Below, one piece after another: positions 21,180 to 30,184 of a stretch of 41,781 nt of DNA. The stretch lies in contig CACJBW010000010.1 of assembly GCA_902591775.1 (NCBI GenBank), positions 1-41,781 of the forward strand, given 5' to 3'. Position 1 is the first letter of the stretch, and each line of letters begins with the position of its first letter. The position numbers and the translations under genes were made by a program. Source of the DNA: an uncultured Pelagibacteraceae bacterium. Its GTDB lineage: Bacteria; Pseudomonadota; Alphaproteobacteria; Pelagibacterales; Pelagibacteraceae. The notes under the pieces are model-generated. The model made no database searches. It saw nothing but the letters and a program-made list of their open reading frames with translations, and was not told the origin of the DNA.

Positions 21180-22333
21180 TTAAAATAATTTTTTAAAACT
21201 TTTAAATATATTAAACTCAGTTTTTTTAAATCAGTTAGTGAGACAGCTTCATCAACTTTATGCATAGTTTTTCCTACTAAGCCAAATTCTAAACAAGGAG
21301 CTATTTTCCTAATAAACCTTGCATCTGATGTACCTCCAGTAGTTGAAAGTTTAGGTTTTATCTTAGTAACTTTTTTAATAATATTTTGTATCATAAATGT
21401 TGTACTATTAGGCTTTGTAAGAAAAGCTTCACCTGAAACACTGTAATCAATTTTATATTTAGATTTAGTTTTATTACATACTTTTTTTAAAATTTTATTA
21501 ATTTTTTTTTTAATGGAATTTGAAGTATGCATATTATTAAATCTTATATTAAATGAAGCATATGCAAGACCTGGAATTACATTGTCTGCGGTATTATTTA
21601 TATTAATTTGTGTAATTTCAAGATTTGTTGGTTGAAAATCCTTCGTACCTTTGTCAAATCGTATATCTTTTAGTTCTTTAAGTATTCTCACTAGTGCAGT
21701 CGAAGGGTTATTTGCTCTATGAGGATATGCTACATGCCCTTGAACTCCTGTAATTGTTAATCGACCGTTCATACTTCCTCTTCGACCAATTTTAATCATT
21801 TCACCTAATTTATTAGGATTAGTTGGCTCTCCAACCAAGCAAAAATCTATTTTCTCTCGTTTCTTTTTTAAATAATCTACAACTTTTTTGGTTCCATTAA
21901 TGGCAACACCTTCCTCATCTCCAGTGATTAAAAGACTTATCGATCCATTAAATCCTCTATTTTTCTCAACAAAAACGCTAATAGCAGACATAAACGCAGC
22001 TATTGAGCTTTTCATATCATTTGCACCCCTCCCAATTAAATGTCCATTTTTAATTATTGGTTTAAATGGATTTACTGTCCAATCTCTTAAATTTCCAGCA
22101 GGAACAACATCAAGATGTCCAGCATAACAAAAATTAGGACTTTTGCTCCCTAATCTTGCATATAGATTTTTAACCGAAGCATTTCCTTTCTCTTTGAACT
22201 CTAAAATTTTAGTTTTAAAGCCAAGTTTTTTCAATTTTTTTTCCAAAAATTTCATTATTCCAGCATCTATAGGAGTTACAGTTGGAAATCTAATTAGCTC
22301 TTTAGCTAATTGAAGTTCATTTATAATTTTCAT
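21176..22333 (-). CDS. dapE: Succinyl-diaminopimelate desuccinylase
   Basis: Late lysine/meso-DAP pathway: removes succinate from N-succinyl-LL-DAP. M20 metallopeptidase fold, 385 residues. The di-zinc ligands are visible as His73 and Asp75 in GHLDVVPAG, Asp106 in RGANDMK, and catalytic Glu140-Glu141 in TGDEEG. The dimerisation domain begins around residue 188 (RRGSMNGRLTITGVQGHVAYPH). Located 5 nt after dapD and overlapping the HDAC-family gene by 4 nt. DAP is also the peptidoglycan cross-link residue. Confidence 0.96.
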   Translation of the reverse strand: MKIINELQLAKELIRFPTVTPIDAGIMKFLEKKLKKLGFKTKILEFKEKGNASVKNLYARLGSKSPNFCYAGHLDVVPAGNLRDWTVNPFKPIIKNGHLIGRGANDMKSSIAAFMSAISVFVEKNRGFNGSISLLITGDEEGVAINGTKKVVDYLKKKREKIDFCLVGEPTNPNKLGEMIKIGRRGSMNGRLTITGVQGHVAYPHRANNPSTALVRILKELKDIRFDKGTKDFQPTNLEITQININNTADNVIPGLAYASFNIRFNNMHTSNSIKKKINKILKKVCNKTKSKYKIDYSVSGEAFLTKPNSTTFMIQNIIKKVTKIKPKLSTTGGTSDARFIRKIAPCLEFGLVGKTMHKVDEAVSLTDLKKLSLIYLKVLKNYFK

Positions 22334-22338
22334 TGAAA

Positions 22339-23166
22339 TTATTCTCTCAAGAGATCGTTAATAGAAGTTTTAGATCTTGTCTTTTCATCTACTTGCTTAA
22401 TTATTACTGCACAATATAGCGAAGGTGCTGTTGGGTTATTTTTATCAGGAAGTGAACCTGGTACTACAACTGAATAAGGAGGAATTTTTCCATAAGTAAT
22501 TTCTCCAGTTTTTCTATTAACAATTTTTGTAGATTGTCCTATGTACATGCCCATACTCAGTACGGATCCTTCTCCTACAATAACACCTTCTACAACTTCA
22601 GACATTGCACCTAAAAATACATTATCCTCGATAATAGTTGGCAGAGCCTGCGCAGGTTCTAAAACTCCACCTACACCTGAACCTGCTGAGATATGACAAT
22701 TTTTTCCAATTTGGCTACAGCTTCCTGCTCTTGCAAATGTATCAATCATTGTTCCTTCATCTATGTATGCTCCAATGTTAACGTAGCATGGCATTAAAAC
22801 TGCATTCTTGCCAACAAAACTTCCTTTTCTTACTGGTGAGTTAGGCACCATTCTAAAACCCGCTTTCTCATGATCTTCTTTTGTCCATCCTGCAGTCTTA
22901 CCCTTTAATAAATGAGCTTTATCATACCAACTACTATATGGACCATTCAAATTCTCCATTGGATATAATCTAAAACTTAACATGATTGCTTTTTTCAAAT
23001 GTTGATGGGTTATCCATTCACCATTTATTTTTTCAGCAACTCGTGACTTTCCACTATCTAAGTCATCAATAACTTGATTTATAGTATATTTTAAAGACTG
23101 ATCTGAAGCAGGATTTATTTGATCCCTTTTTTCCCAAGCTTCATTTATTAAATTTTCTATACTCAT
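22339..23166 (-). CDS. dapD: Tetrahydrodipicolinate N-succinyltransferase
   Basis: Succinyl-CoA dependent acylation step preceding DapE. The 275-residue protein has the N-terminal helical domain and a left-handed beta-helix of hexapeptide repeats from about residue 105 to 225 ([39 protein letters not shown] and following turns). The order dapD-dapE is standard. It lies 3 nt after the HAD-family gene, so dap and argB genes share a transcript. Confidence 0.97.
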   Translation of the reverse strand: MSIENLINEAWEKRDQINPASDQSLKYTINQVIDDLDSGKSRVAEKINGEWITHQHLKKAIMLSFRLYPMENLNGPYSSWYDKAHLLKGKTAGWTKEDHEKAGFRMVPNSPVRKGSFVGKNAVLMPCYVNIGAYIDEGTMIDTFARAGSCSQIGKNCHISAGSGVGGVLEPAQALPTIIEDNVFLGAMSEVVEGVIVGEGSVLSMGMYIGQSTKIVNRKTGEITYGKIPPYSVVVPGSLPDKNNPTAPSLYCAVIIKQVDEKTRSKTSINDLLRE

Positions 23167-23169
23167 AAT

Positions 23170-23832
23170 TTATGAGTTTTTTAATAACCTTATTTCCTTT
23201 AAAAATAAAGAGAGATTTTTTATTTTATAGTCAATATAGTCTTTATCAGATTCTTTCTTACCCCAATACTCATTATTGATTAGCCAGACTGTCGTAGCTC
23301 CTCTTTCTTTACCAATTGATAAGTTTTTCGCAATATCTTCAATATAAATTGTTTCTTTTGGGTCAATATCAAATTTTTTTACCATCAGATCGAATGCTTT
23401 CGCTGCAGGTTTTGGGCTATATTCCGCATCAACTATATCAAATACATCCTCAAATAGATCATCAATACCCAAATGTGTAGTTATATTACTGACATGCTCA
23501 CTAGAACCATTGGTAAAAACGAACTTTCTTAAATCCAACTTCTCTATTTCACCTCTCAAAACAACGTCTTTTTGCATAAAAGATAAGTCAATGTCATGAA
23601 CGAAATTTAAAAACTCTTTAGGAGGAATATCGTGATGTATCATTAATCCATTTAGACTTGTATTATATTTATGAAAATAGTTAGTTTGTAATTTTTTAGC
23701 TTCAACTAAGTTAATTTTTAATTTTTGAGATATGTATTGAGTCATTCTTTTACTTACTTGACCAAACACTGATTCTAAATCTTGATAAAGAACACCATCA
23801 CAATCAAATAAAATATTTTTTATATTGTTCAT
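23170..23832 (-). CDS. HAD-family hydrolase (pyrimidine 5'-nucleotidase-like)
   Basis: The 220-residue phosphatase has the HAD motif I DCDGVLYQD (catalytic Asp10 and Asp12), motif II VFTNGSS (about 105-111), the motif III lysine in KPAAKAF, and motif IV EDIAKN. The helical cap and the N-terminal sequence resemble the pyrimidine 5'-nucleotidase-like HAD subgroup often found beside argB/dapD in alphaproteobacteria. The natural substrate cannot be read from sequence. It overlaps argB by 4 nt and precedes dapD by 3 nt. Confidence 0.85.
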   Translation of the reverse strand: MNNIKNILFDCDGVLYQDLESVFGQVSKRMTQYISQKLKINLVEAKKLQTNYFHKYNTSLNGLMIHHDIPPKEFLNFVHDIDLSFMQKDVVLRGEIEKLDLRKFVFTNGSSEHVSNITTHLGIDDLFEDVFDIVDAEYSPKPAAKAFDLMVKKFDIDPKETIYIEDIAKNLSIGKERGATTVWLINNEYWGKKESDKDYIDYKIKNLSLFLKEIRLLKNS

Positions 23833-24677
23833 TTTCTTATTAATGTGCCAGCCCCTTGATCTGAAAATAATTCAAACAGAATTGAATGTTTTTTGCGTCC
23901 ATCGATAATTCCAACACCCGTAACTCCGTTCATTACTGCATCTAAACATGTGTTGATTTTGGGAATCATACCTTCAGTTATAATTTTATTATTTATCATC
24001 TCTAAGATTTCTGATGATGTAATTTCTTCAATTAATTTTTTTTCTTCATTAAGTACACCTTCGACATTGGTCATTAATAATAGTCTTCTACATTTCAAAG
24101 ATTTAGCTATAGCACCAGCCGCTATGTCTCCATTAATATTAAATGTTTGATTATTTTTACCTAAACCTAAAGGAGATATTATCGGAACTGATTTTAATTT
24201 AATTATATCTTTTATAATATTTGTATTTATTTTATTTGGCTTTCCAACAAATCCAAGTTCCTCTGCTTCTGGAATAACTTCAATAACATTATTTTTTTTT
24301 GTGTTTATCGAGACTGCATTTGATCCTTTTTCAATTAAAGAATTAACAATGTCGTCGTTAAAATCAATAAGAACATCCTCAACTATATTTATAATTTTTT
24401 CATCCGTAACTCTTAAACCTCTAATAAATTTGGATTGAATATTTGATTTTTCTAACTCTCTTTTAATTCTAGGACCGCCTCCGTGGACTATTATTATTGA
24501 TAATCCTAACTTATTTAGAATACTTATATCTGAAATAAAATTGTTAAAAATATTTCTATCAATAAAAACGTTTCCTCCATATTTAATAACTATTAATTCA
24601 TTTTTGTATTTATCTATATATTTCTTCACCTCTTCGATGGAAGGACCATCTTTTGGTACTATTTTTTCTATTTCCAT
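23829..24677 (-). CDS. argB: Acetylglutamate kinase
   Basis: Second step of arginine synthesis (N-acetylglutamate phosphorylation). The 282-residue amino-acid kinase fold has VIKYGGNVF (about residues 31-39), the glycine loop IIVHGGGPRIKREL (about 61-74), RGLRVTDE and the ATP-site segment LLMTNVEGVL. It sits 5 nt after yidC and overlaps the HAD gene by 4 nt. Many alphaproteobacteria have engB (yihA) between yidC and argB; here the gap leaves no room for it. Confidence 0.97.
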   Translation of the reverse strand: MEIEKIVPKDGPSIEEVKKYIDKYKNELIVIKYGGNVFIDRNIFNNFISDISILNKLGLSIIIVHGGGPRIKRELEKSNIQSKFIRGLRVTDEKIINIVEDVLIDFNDDIVNSLIEKGSNAVSINTKKNNVIEVIPEAEELGFVGKPNKINTNIIKDIIKLKSVPIISPLGLGKNNQTFNINGDIAAGAIAKSLKCRRLLLMTNVEGVLNEEKKLIEEITSSEILEMINNKIITEGMIPKINTCLDAVMNGVTGVGIIDGRKKHSILFELFSDQGAGTLIRK

Positions 24678-24682
24678 TTCTA

Positions 24683-26365
24683 TTAAACAGTTTTGACAGT
24701 CGTTCTTTTAATTATTATGTACTGTTGTGCCATTGTTAATATGTTATTTATAGTCCAGTAAATAACTAGTCCTGCTGGGAAAGGAGCAAGTATTACAGTT
24801 AAAAATAATGGGAAAAACATAAATATTTTTGCTTGAACAGGATCGGGAGGCGTTGGATTTAGTTTTTGCTGCATCCACATTGAAACACCCATTAAGCACG
24901 GCCACACACCTATCAGTAAAAAAGAAGGAGGATCCCAAGGTATTAGTCCAAATAAATTAAATATGGATGTAGGATCTCTTTCGCTTAAATCTTTTATCCA
25001 GCCAAAAAATGGCTGATGTCTCATCTCAATAGTTACAAACAAAACCTTATAAATTGCAAAGAAAAATGGAATCTGTATGAAAATTGGGAGACATCCACTT
25101 ATTGGATTCACTTTTTCTCTTTTGTATAAAGCCATCATTTCTTGTTGAAGTTTCATTTTATCTTCTTTGTGTAATTCCTTTAGTCTTGTCATTTCTGGCT
25201 GAAGAACTTTCATCTTAGCCATTGACCTAAATGAGTAATTTGCAAGTGGAAAAAATGCTAATCTTATGCAGGCAGTAATCATTATAATTGCTATTCCAAA
25301 ATTACCAGCAAGATTAAAGAAATATTGAATTGCAAAGAATAAAGGTTTTACAATGAAGTAAAACCATCCCCAATCTATTGCTAAATCAAACTTATCAATG
25401 TTTTCACTTTCTGCATATCCATCAATAACATTTACCTCTTTTGCGGCAATTATTAACCTGATTGAGTTACTTTTTGTTTCGTTTGCACCAACCTCTGTTG
25501 CATTAGTCTCAATAAAATTTGCTCTGAACTTATTTTTGTAATCAAAATCAGATCTAAAGCTTTTATCTTTTTCAGGTATAAGACTAGTAAGCCAATATTT
25601 ATCTGTTATACCTAGCCATCCAGATTGTGCATTCTTGGAATATTTTTTTTCTTCAATATCATCATAGTCTTCCTCAATTAGTTGATCATCGAAAACTCCA
25701 ATTAAGCCCTCATGCAAAATATAAAAATTAGTTACATCAGGAGCCACATTCCTTATTATTTGTCCGTATGGATAAAAGTTATAACTTTTATCCGAATTAT
25801 TAATAATGGTTTGCTTAATATTGAAAAGATATTGTTTATCTAAACTTATTTCTTTTTCAAACTTAATATTTTGATTATTAATCCAACTTAATTTTACTGG
25901 AGCAACAGGAGTGAGTTTATTATTTCCCTCGATTTTCCATTGAGTTTTTGAGTTTGGTAAGTCAATATTTTTACTAGTTGTTGCCCAACCGGTCTCTACA
26001 TAATATCCATTATTAGACTGTTTTGGATTCAATAAGATTACATTATCATCACCATTTAAAGTATTAGTATAATTTTTAAAAGTTAAGTCATCTATCGACG
26101 ATCCAATTAAAGAAATTGAACCTATAATTTTATCATTTTCAAAAAGAATTCTATCATTTTCTTTTAAAGCATCATTTCTAGATATCTTAATTGTTTCTTC
26201 ATCCTGATTTAATGACGGAGCATCTGTTGAAGAATTTTCACTAGTAATATTTTTATTCTTTTGAATATCTTTTTGGTCTACTACTGGTGGAGCAAAAAAC
26301 AAACTATAAAGAATTATTACTGCTGCACTTAAGGATATTGCGGCAATTACATTTTTTGTATCCAT
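24683..26365 (-). CDS. yidC: Membrane protein insertase YidC
   Basis: Inserts and folds inner-membrane proteins, alone or with SecYEG. The 560-residue proteobacterial form has an N-terminal anchor (about residues 5-26), a large periplasmic beta-domain (about 50-330), then the conserved 60kD/Oxa1 core with about five membrane segments. In the core the positively charged cytoplasmic loop KEDKMKLQQEMMALYKREK and PISGCLPIFIQIPFFFAIYKVLF are clear. Located in the classical rpmH-rnpA-yidD-yidC string with 3 nt to yidD. Confidence 0.98.
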   Translation of the reverse strand: MDTKNVIAAISLSAAVIILYSLFFAPPVVDQKDIQKNKNITSENSSTDAPSLNQDEETIKISRNDALKENDRILFENDKIIGSISLIGSSIDDLTFKNYTNTLNGDDNVILLNPKQSNNGYYVETGWATTSKNIDLPNSKTQWKIEGNNKLTPVAPVKLSWINNQNIKFEKEISLDKQYLFNIKQTIINNSDKSYNFYPYGQIIRNVAPDVTNFYILHEGLIGVFDDQLIEEDYDDIEEKKYSKNAQSGWLGITDKYWLTSLIPEKDKSFRSDFDYKNKFRANFIETNATEVGANETKSNSIRLIIAAKEVNVIDGYAESENIDKFDLAIDWGWFYFIVKPLFFAIQYFFNLAGNFGIAIIMITACIRLAFFPLANYSFRSMAKMKVLQPEMTRLKELHKEDKMKLQQEMMALYKREKVNPISGCLPIFIQIPFFFAIYKVLFVTIEMRHQPFFGWIKDLSERDPTSIFNLFGLIPWDPPSFLLIGVWPCLMGVSMWMQQKLNPTPPDPVQAKIFMFFPLFLTVILAPFPAGLVIYWTINNILTMAQQYIIIKRTTVKTV

Positions 26366-26368
26366 AAA

Positions 26369-26611
26369 TTACTTTTTCTTTTTAACAGGATCAAATCCTT
26401 CTCCACCACCCAAAAGTTTTATCGGATGACAACTAAGTATTCTTTTAAATCCATTAATACTTCCTCTTAAAATTCCATTCTGTTTTAAATTTTCTATAAA
26501 ATAATCTGAACATGTTGGGAGATATCTACAATTATTTCCTAAATAGGGAGATATAAGAATTTGGTAAAACCTTATAATCTTTATCATTAAAAATTTAATA
26601 ATATTAGTCAT
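26369..26611 (-). CDS. yidD: Membrane protein insertion efficiency factor YidD
   Basis: An 80-residue peripheral membrane protein that assists YidC-dependent insertion. The family signature is intact: the YQILISPYLG amphipathic N-terminus, CRYLPTCSDYFIENL (three conserved positions plus two cysteines), CHP and GGGEGFDPV near the end. It overlaps rnpA by 4 nt and precedes yidC by 3 nt. Confidence 0.96.
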   Translation of the reverse strand: MTNIIKFLMIKIIRFYQILISPYLGNNCRYLPTCSDYFIENLKQNGILRGSINGFKRILSCHPIKLLGGGEGFDPVKKKK

Positions 26612-26949
26612 TTAATTTTCCTAAAGTCTTCAATTGTTAACATTTTTATTTTTTCATAAGGATCTTTGCTTACTGATATTCTTGCAATCAATAAATAGCA
26701 GTAATCAAGATTAATGTTAATTGATTTCATAGCTTCGTTCATAATATTTCTTAACCTTCTTTTAATTTTATTTCTAGTTACTGCATTTCCAATTTTTTTT
26801 TTGGCCACAAAACTAATATTCAATCTATTAGTATTTTTACCAGAAAGTTTTTTAAAGAAAATTGTTAAATATTTATTAGAAATCTTTTTTCCATTAAGAA
26901 TTGACTTAAAATCCTCATTTTTAGAAAGGCTAACGATCTTATTTTTCAT
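26608..26949 (-). CDS. rnpA: Ribonuclease P protein component
   Basis: Basic protein subunit of RNase P, which matures tRNA 5' ends with the RnpB RNA (not in this window). The 113-residue protein shows the conserved core RNKIKRRLRNIMNEA (about residues 59-73) and a FVAKKKIGNAV strand before it. The start shares one base with the rpmH stop (TAATG) and the end overlaps yidD by 4 nt. Confidence 0.95.
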   Translation of the reverse strand: MKNKIVSLSKNEDFKSILNGKKISNKYLTIFFKKLSGKNTNRLNISFVAKKKIGNAVTRNKIKRRLRNIMNEAMKSININLDYCYLLIARISVSKDPYEKIKMLTIEDFRKIK

Positions 26950-27086
26950 TAAGCGTTTGTTAATTTTTTTCTTCCTTTAGCCCTTCTTCTTTTTAATACT
27001 TTTCTCCCACCCTTTGTTTTTCTTTTAGCTCTAAAGCCAACTGCTTTTTTTCTTTTTCTGTTACTAGGTTGATATGTACGTTTCAT
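26949..27086 (-). CDS. rpmH: Ribosomal protein L34
   Basis: A short 45-residue gene. The product begins [19 protein letters not shown] and ends KGRKKLTNA; the RTYQPS start, GFRAR-like loop and basic C-terminus are the L34 signature. It opens the rpmH-rnpA-yidD-yidC unit, and its TAA overlaps the rnpA ATG by one base. The upstream 82-nt gap to the divergent VTT-family gene must hold the promoter for this long operon. Confidence 0.97.
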   Translation of the reverse strand: MKRTYQPSNRKRKKAVGFRAKRKTKGGRKVLKRRRAKGRKKLTNA

Positions 27087-27145
27087 TGTAGTTAAAATAA
27101 TGTTAAATTGCGGTAGTTATACAAATATATATATATAAGTACAGC

Positions 27146-27167
27146 GATTTTTAATAAGTTAAAAATC
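27146..27167. promoter_or_regulatory. 9-bp perfect inverted repeat before the VTT-family gene
   Basis: GATTTTTAA (27146-27154) and TTAAAAATC (27159-27167) form a perfect 9-bp palindrome with a 4-nt loop. It ends 1 nt before the ATG at 27169. It lies in the divergent promoter region shared with rpmH. It could be an operator, or a 5'-UTR hairpin controlling access to the start codon. Confidence 0.45.
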
Positions 27168-27168
27168 A

Positions 27169-27888
27169 ATGAATAGAGAAAAAAAAATTAAACTTTTTTT
27201 AGGTTCTGCCTATATTTTAATAGTATTCGTTTTCTTATTGTTTTTCTTTAACAACTTTTCATTTCAGGATTTTTCAAGTTATGAATTAATTAGGGAAAAC
27301 AGAGATGCTTTAGAGAATATAAAAAATAGTAATATTTTTTTATCAAGTATTTTTTTTCTACTAGGTACAATAGTCTGGGTTCTTTTATTAGGTTTTGGTT
27401 CGCCAGTATTTTTAGTTGGTGGTTTTATTTTTGGGAAGTGGTTAGGAACTTTGCTTATAGTTTTCGGATTGTCTATTGGTGCAACACTTCTTTACATATT
27501 TGCTAATTACTTTTTAAAAGATATAGTAGAGAAAAAATTTTCATCTCGTTTTAGTAATTTAACTGAGAAGTTTAAAAAAAATGAATTTATTTTTTTTCTA
27601 ATTTATAGATTTATAGGTGGCATTCCTTTTTTTATTTCAAATATTTTACCAACAATTTTTAATGTTAAGGTTAGAAATTTTTTTTTAGGATCAATAATTG
27701 GAATGGCTCCACAATTATTTGTTGGAGCATCTCTTGGTGCTGGTTTGAGTAAGATTTTAGAGGAAAATACTGAAGTACCAAGTTTTTTAGAATTAATTTT
27801 TTCCCCAGATATTTATTTACCAATTCTTGGGATTTTGTTTTTAGTTTTAATTGGTTTTTTTTTAAAAAAAAAATTTTATAATAAATAG
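27169..27888 (+). CDS. VTT/TVP38-TMEM64 family membrane protein
   Basis: A 239-residue polytopic inner-membrane protein of the VTT (SNARE-associated, DedA-like) superfamily. There are hydrophobic segments near residues 8-30, 55-78, 80-108, 140-160, 170-195 and 212-235. The family core is present: a GFGSPVFLVGGFIFG re-entrant-type segment, FIFFLIYRFIGGIPFFISNILP with its conserved Arg, and FFLGSIIGMAPQLFVGASLG. Relatives act in lipid scrambling or undecaprenyl/phospholipid transport, but the substrate cannot be told from sequence. Monocistronic; it converges on tRNA-Thr with only 3 nt between them. Confidence 0.88.
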   Translation: MNREKKIKLFLGSAYILIVFVFLLFFFNNFSFQDFSSYELIRENRDALENIKNSNIFLSSIFFLLGTIVWVLLLGFGSPVFLVGGFIFGKWLGTLLIVFGLSIGATLLYIFANYFLKDIVEKKFSSRFSNLTEKFKKNEFIFFLIYRFIGGIPFFISNILPTIFNVKVRNFFLGSIIGMAPQLFVGASLGAGLSKILEENTEVPSFLELIFSPDIYLPILGILFLVLIGFFLKKKFYNK

Positions 27889-27891
27889 TAC

Positions 27892-27965
27892 TGGTGCCCC
27901 CATCCAGAATTGAACTGGAAATTCATCCTTACCATGGATGTGTTATACCATTTAACTATAGGGGC
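27892..27965 (-). tRNA. tRNA-Thr, anticodon GGT
   Basis: On the minus strand the acceptor stem GCCCCTA pairs with TGGGGGC (one G-U), followed by discriminator A and encoded CCA (27892-27894). The anticodon stem CATCC/GGATG encloses the loop ATGGTAA with anticodon GGT, and the T-arm carries TTCAATT. Length 74 nt. Decodes ACU/ACC threonine codons. Confidence 0.95.
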
Positions 27966-27976
27966 AATATTTAGAT

Positions 27977-28005
27977 AAATTAGTGTATAAATTCTATTAT
28001 TTCAA
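27977..28005 (-). promoter_or_regulatory. Sigma70-like promoter for tRNA-Thr
   Basis: On the minus strand there is TTGAAA (28005-28000), a 17-nt spacer and TAATTT (27982-27977), ending 11 nt before the tRNA 5' end at 27965. Spacing is ideal; the -10 is a weak match. Confidence 0.45.
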
Positions 28006-28059
28006 ATTATTGCCTTAATTTTTTTTCAAAATAGGCTATATCTATTTGAGGAAAATGTT

Positions 28060-28257
28060 ATGGGAATTCACTACACATATGGAGCAAATAAAAATGCAAA
28101 GCTCATGGAAAAAAAAGCAAAAAGAGAAAAAAAACTTGCAGATAAAAGAGCTAAAAAACAAGTCAAAACTACCCCAATAAAAATTGAGGAGGATAAAACT
28201 ATTCCACTAGATCAGGTTATTACACTTGACCATCTAACAAATCCTGACAAAAAGTAA
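28060..28257 (+). CDS. Small lysine-rich protein, unknown function
   Basis: A 65-residue protein with a recognisable ribosome-binding site (GAGG about 9 nt before the ATG). The N-terminus is MGIHYTYGANKNAK, followed by a strongly basic helix (residues 17-36, mostly Lys/Arg/Ala/Glu) and an acidic/hydrophobic tail ending LTNPDKK. No membrane segment. It is followed 3 nt later by a second tiny lysine-rich gene and then dcd, so the three form a unit. No family recognised; the charge suggests RNA or ribosome contact, which is inference only. Confidence 0.7.
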   Translation: MGIHYTYGANKNAKLMEKKAKREKKLADKRAKKQVKTTPIKIEEDKTIPLDQVITLDHLTNPDKK

Positions 28258-28260
28258 ATA

Positions 28261-28365
28261 ATGAGTTCGAAAAAGAATAATTTTAGTAAACTTGAACTTG
28301 CTTTAAGAAAAAATTTAAAAAAAAGAAAAGAATTTCAAAAAAAAACCAAAAAAAAAAATAAATAA
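28261..28365 (+). CDS. 34-residue lysine-rich small protein
   Basis: A short gene starting with ATG 3 nt after the preceding small protein and ending TAA, which shares one base with the dcd ATG (TAATG). The product starts [20 protein letters not shown] and continues with a basic tail, about half lysine/arginine. The segment LxxALRxNLKKRK resembles short conserved alphaproteobacterial hypothetical proteins as I recall them. Perfect fitting between both neighbours supports translation. Confidence 0.65.
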   Translation: MSSKKNNFSKLELALRKNLKKRKEFQKKTKKKNK

Positions 28366-28919
28366 TGTCAGTTCAATCTGATAAGTGGATTATACAAATG
28401 GCCAGAGAAAATGATATGATCTCTCCCTTTGAAGACAAACAAGTTAGAGGAGATAAAATATCATTTGGTGTGTCATCATATGGCTATGATGCAAGAGTAT
28501 CTGATGAATTCAAAATATTCACAAACGTAAATTCAGAAATTGTAGATCCAAAAAATTTTAAATCCTCAAATTTTATAACAAAAAACTCGTCTGAATGTAT
28601 AATACCACCAAATTCATTTGTATTAGCAAGAACTGTAGAATATTTTAAGATACCCAAAAATGTTTTGGTTATATGTTTGGGAAAATCTACATACGCTAGA
28701 TGTGGAATAATAGTGAACGTCACACCCCTTGAACCAGGCTGGGAAGGTCATGTAACATTGGAATTTTCCAATACGACACCGTTGCCTGCAAAAATTTATG
28801 CTAATGAAGGTGTTGCTCAATTTGTTTTTATTAAGGGTAACGAAGATCCATCAGTTTCATATGCAGATAGAAATGGCAAATATCAAGGTCAAAAGGGAGT
28901 TACACTTCCTAAAATATAA
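28365..28919 (+). CDS. dcd: dCTP deaminase
   Basis: Deaminates dCTP to dUTP for thymidylate synthesis. The 184-residue trimeric dUTPase-fold enzyme has [12 protein letters not shown] (about residues 43-54), [10 protein letters not shown] (about 106-115, substrate-binding Ser/Arg), the catalytic segment [18 protein letters not shown] and the C-terminal [11 protein letters not shown]. Coupled by TAATG to the upstream tiny gene, and 2 nt before murA. Confidence 0.97.
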   Translation: MSVQSDKWIIQMARENDMISPFEDKQVRGDKISFGVSSYGYDARVSDEFKIFTNVNSEIVDPKNFKSSNFITKNSSECIIPPNSFVLARTVEYFKIPKNVLVICLGKSTYARCGIIVNVTPLEPGWEGHVTLEFSNTTPLPAKIYANEGVAQFVFIKGNEDPSVSYADRNGKYQGQKGVTLPKI

Positions 28920-28921
28920 TA

Positions 28922-30184
28922 ATGGACAAATTTATTGTTAAGGGCCCTTGTAAAATTAAGGGTGAAATTTCAATTTCAGGATCTAAAAATGCTGCTTTAC
29001 CAATTTTAGCTTCAACTATCTTATTTGAAAAGGAGGTTATAATAAAAAATTTACCTCGCGTTAAAGATATTGACACTATGATTAACCTTTTAAGATCTCT
29101 AGGTTCAATAATAAAATTTAGTAAGAATAAAAAAATTGTTAAAATAACAAAGAGAAAAAAGCAAAGTTATTTTGCATCATATTCTTTGGTTAGAACTATG
29201 AGAGCAGGGATATTAGTGCTAGGAGCACTTGTGACTAGGTTTCAAAAATCTATTACTTCTTTACCAGGTGGATGTTTGATTGGTGCAAGACCTGTAAATT
29301 ATCATTTAAATGCACTTAAAAAACTTGGAATGAAATATGATATTAAAAAAGGTTATATTCATGCTCATACTAAAGGTAAATTAAAAGGTGCAAAAATTAG
29401 ATTTTCAAAAATTAGTGTTGGAGCAACTGAAAATACAATTATAGCTGCGTGTTTAGCTACTGGAATTACCATCCTTAGAAATTGTGCGATCGAACCAGAA
29501 ATAATTGATTTAATAAATTTTTTAAAATCAGGTGGTGCAAAAATTAAATTTATAGGCAAACGTACTTTAAAGATAGAAGGCATTAAATCTTTAGAAAGTA
29601 CAAGTTATACTGTGATGTCAGATAGAATAGAAACTGGAACTTTTTGTGTAGCGGCATGTTTAACCGGAGGTAAATTGAAAATAAATAATTTTGATCCAAA
29701 AATTATAAAAACAGAATTGTCTTTATTAAAAAAAGTTGGGGCAAAAATTAAAGTAGCTAAAAAACAAATTAATATATCTGGTCCAAAAAAAATCAAAAAT
29801 TTAACTAATTTAGTTACTAAAGAGTATCCAAACTTTCCTACAGATTTGCAAGCACAGTTTATGGTTCTACTTTGTAAGGCTAAAGGTAAAAGTTCAATAA
29901 CTGAAAGTATTTTCGAAAATAGATTTATGCACGTAGCTGAATTAAGAAGATTAGGTGCTGAGATTATAGTAAAAAAAAATAAGGCCTTTATTTCAGGTAA
30001 TACAAATTTTCAAGCAGCTGAATTAATGTCAAGCGATCTTAGAGCTTCAGTAGCATTAGTTTTAGCTGCAATAGTTGCTAAAGGATCATCCATAATTAAT
30101 CGAATTTATCACCTTGATAGGGGATATGAAAATATAGAGTACAAACTCAGAAAACTTGGAGTAAATATTCGAAGGGTTAATTGA
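28922..30184 (+). CDS. murA: UDP-N-acetylglucosamine 1-carboxyvinyltransferase
   Basis: First committed step of peptidoglycan synthesis (transfers enolpyruvate from PEP to UDP-GlcNAc). The 420-residue EPSP-synthase fold starts with the ISGSKNAALPIL motif (about residues 18-29). The active-site loop SLPGGCLIGARPVNYH carries the catalytic Cys near residue 117, so a fosfomycin-sensitive type is expected. TDLQAQFM and DRGYENIEYKLRKLG are near the C-terminus. Its TGA overlaps the ATG of the DUF2948 gene. Confidence 0.97.
   Translation: MDKFIVKGPCKIKGEISISGSKNAALPILASTILFEKEVIIKNLPRVKDIDTMINLLRSLGSIIKFSKNKKIVKITKRKKQSYFASYSLVRTMRAGILVLGALVTRFQKSITSLPGGCLIGARPVNYHLNALKKLGMKYDIKKGYIHAHTKGKLKGAKIRFSKISVGATENTIIAACLATGITILRNCAIEPEIIDLINFLKSGGAKIKFIGKRTLKIEGIKSLESTSYTVMSDRIETGTFCVAACLTGGKLKINNFDPKIIKTELSLLKKVGAKIKVAKKQINISGPKKIKNLTNLVTKEYPNFPTDLQAQFMVLLCKAKGKSSITESIFENRFMHVAELRRLGAEIIVKKNKAFISGNTNFQAAELMSSDLRASVALVLAAIVAKGSSIINRIYHLDRGYENIEYKLRKLGVNIRRVN

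Noticed and set aside
24744..24938. 64-codon minus-strand frame overlapping the 3' part of yidC
   Set aside because: Alternative frame on the same strand as yidC, covering its conserved membrane core; no independent support.
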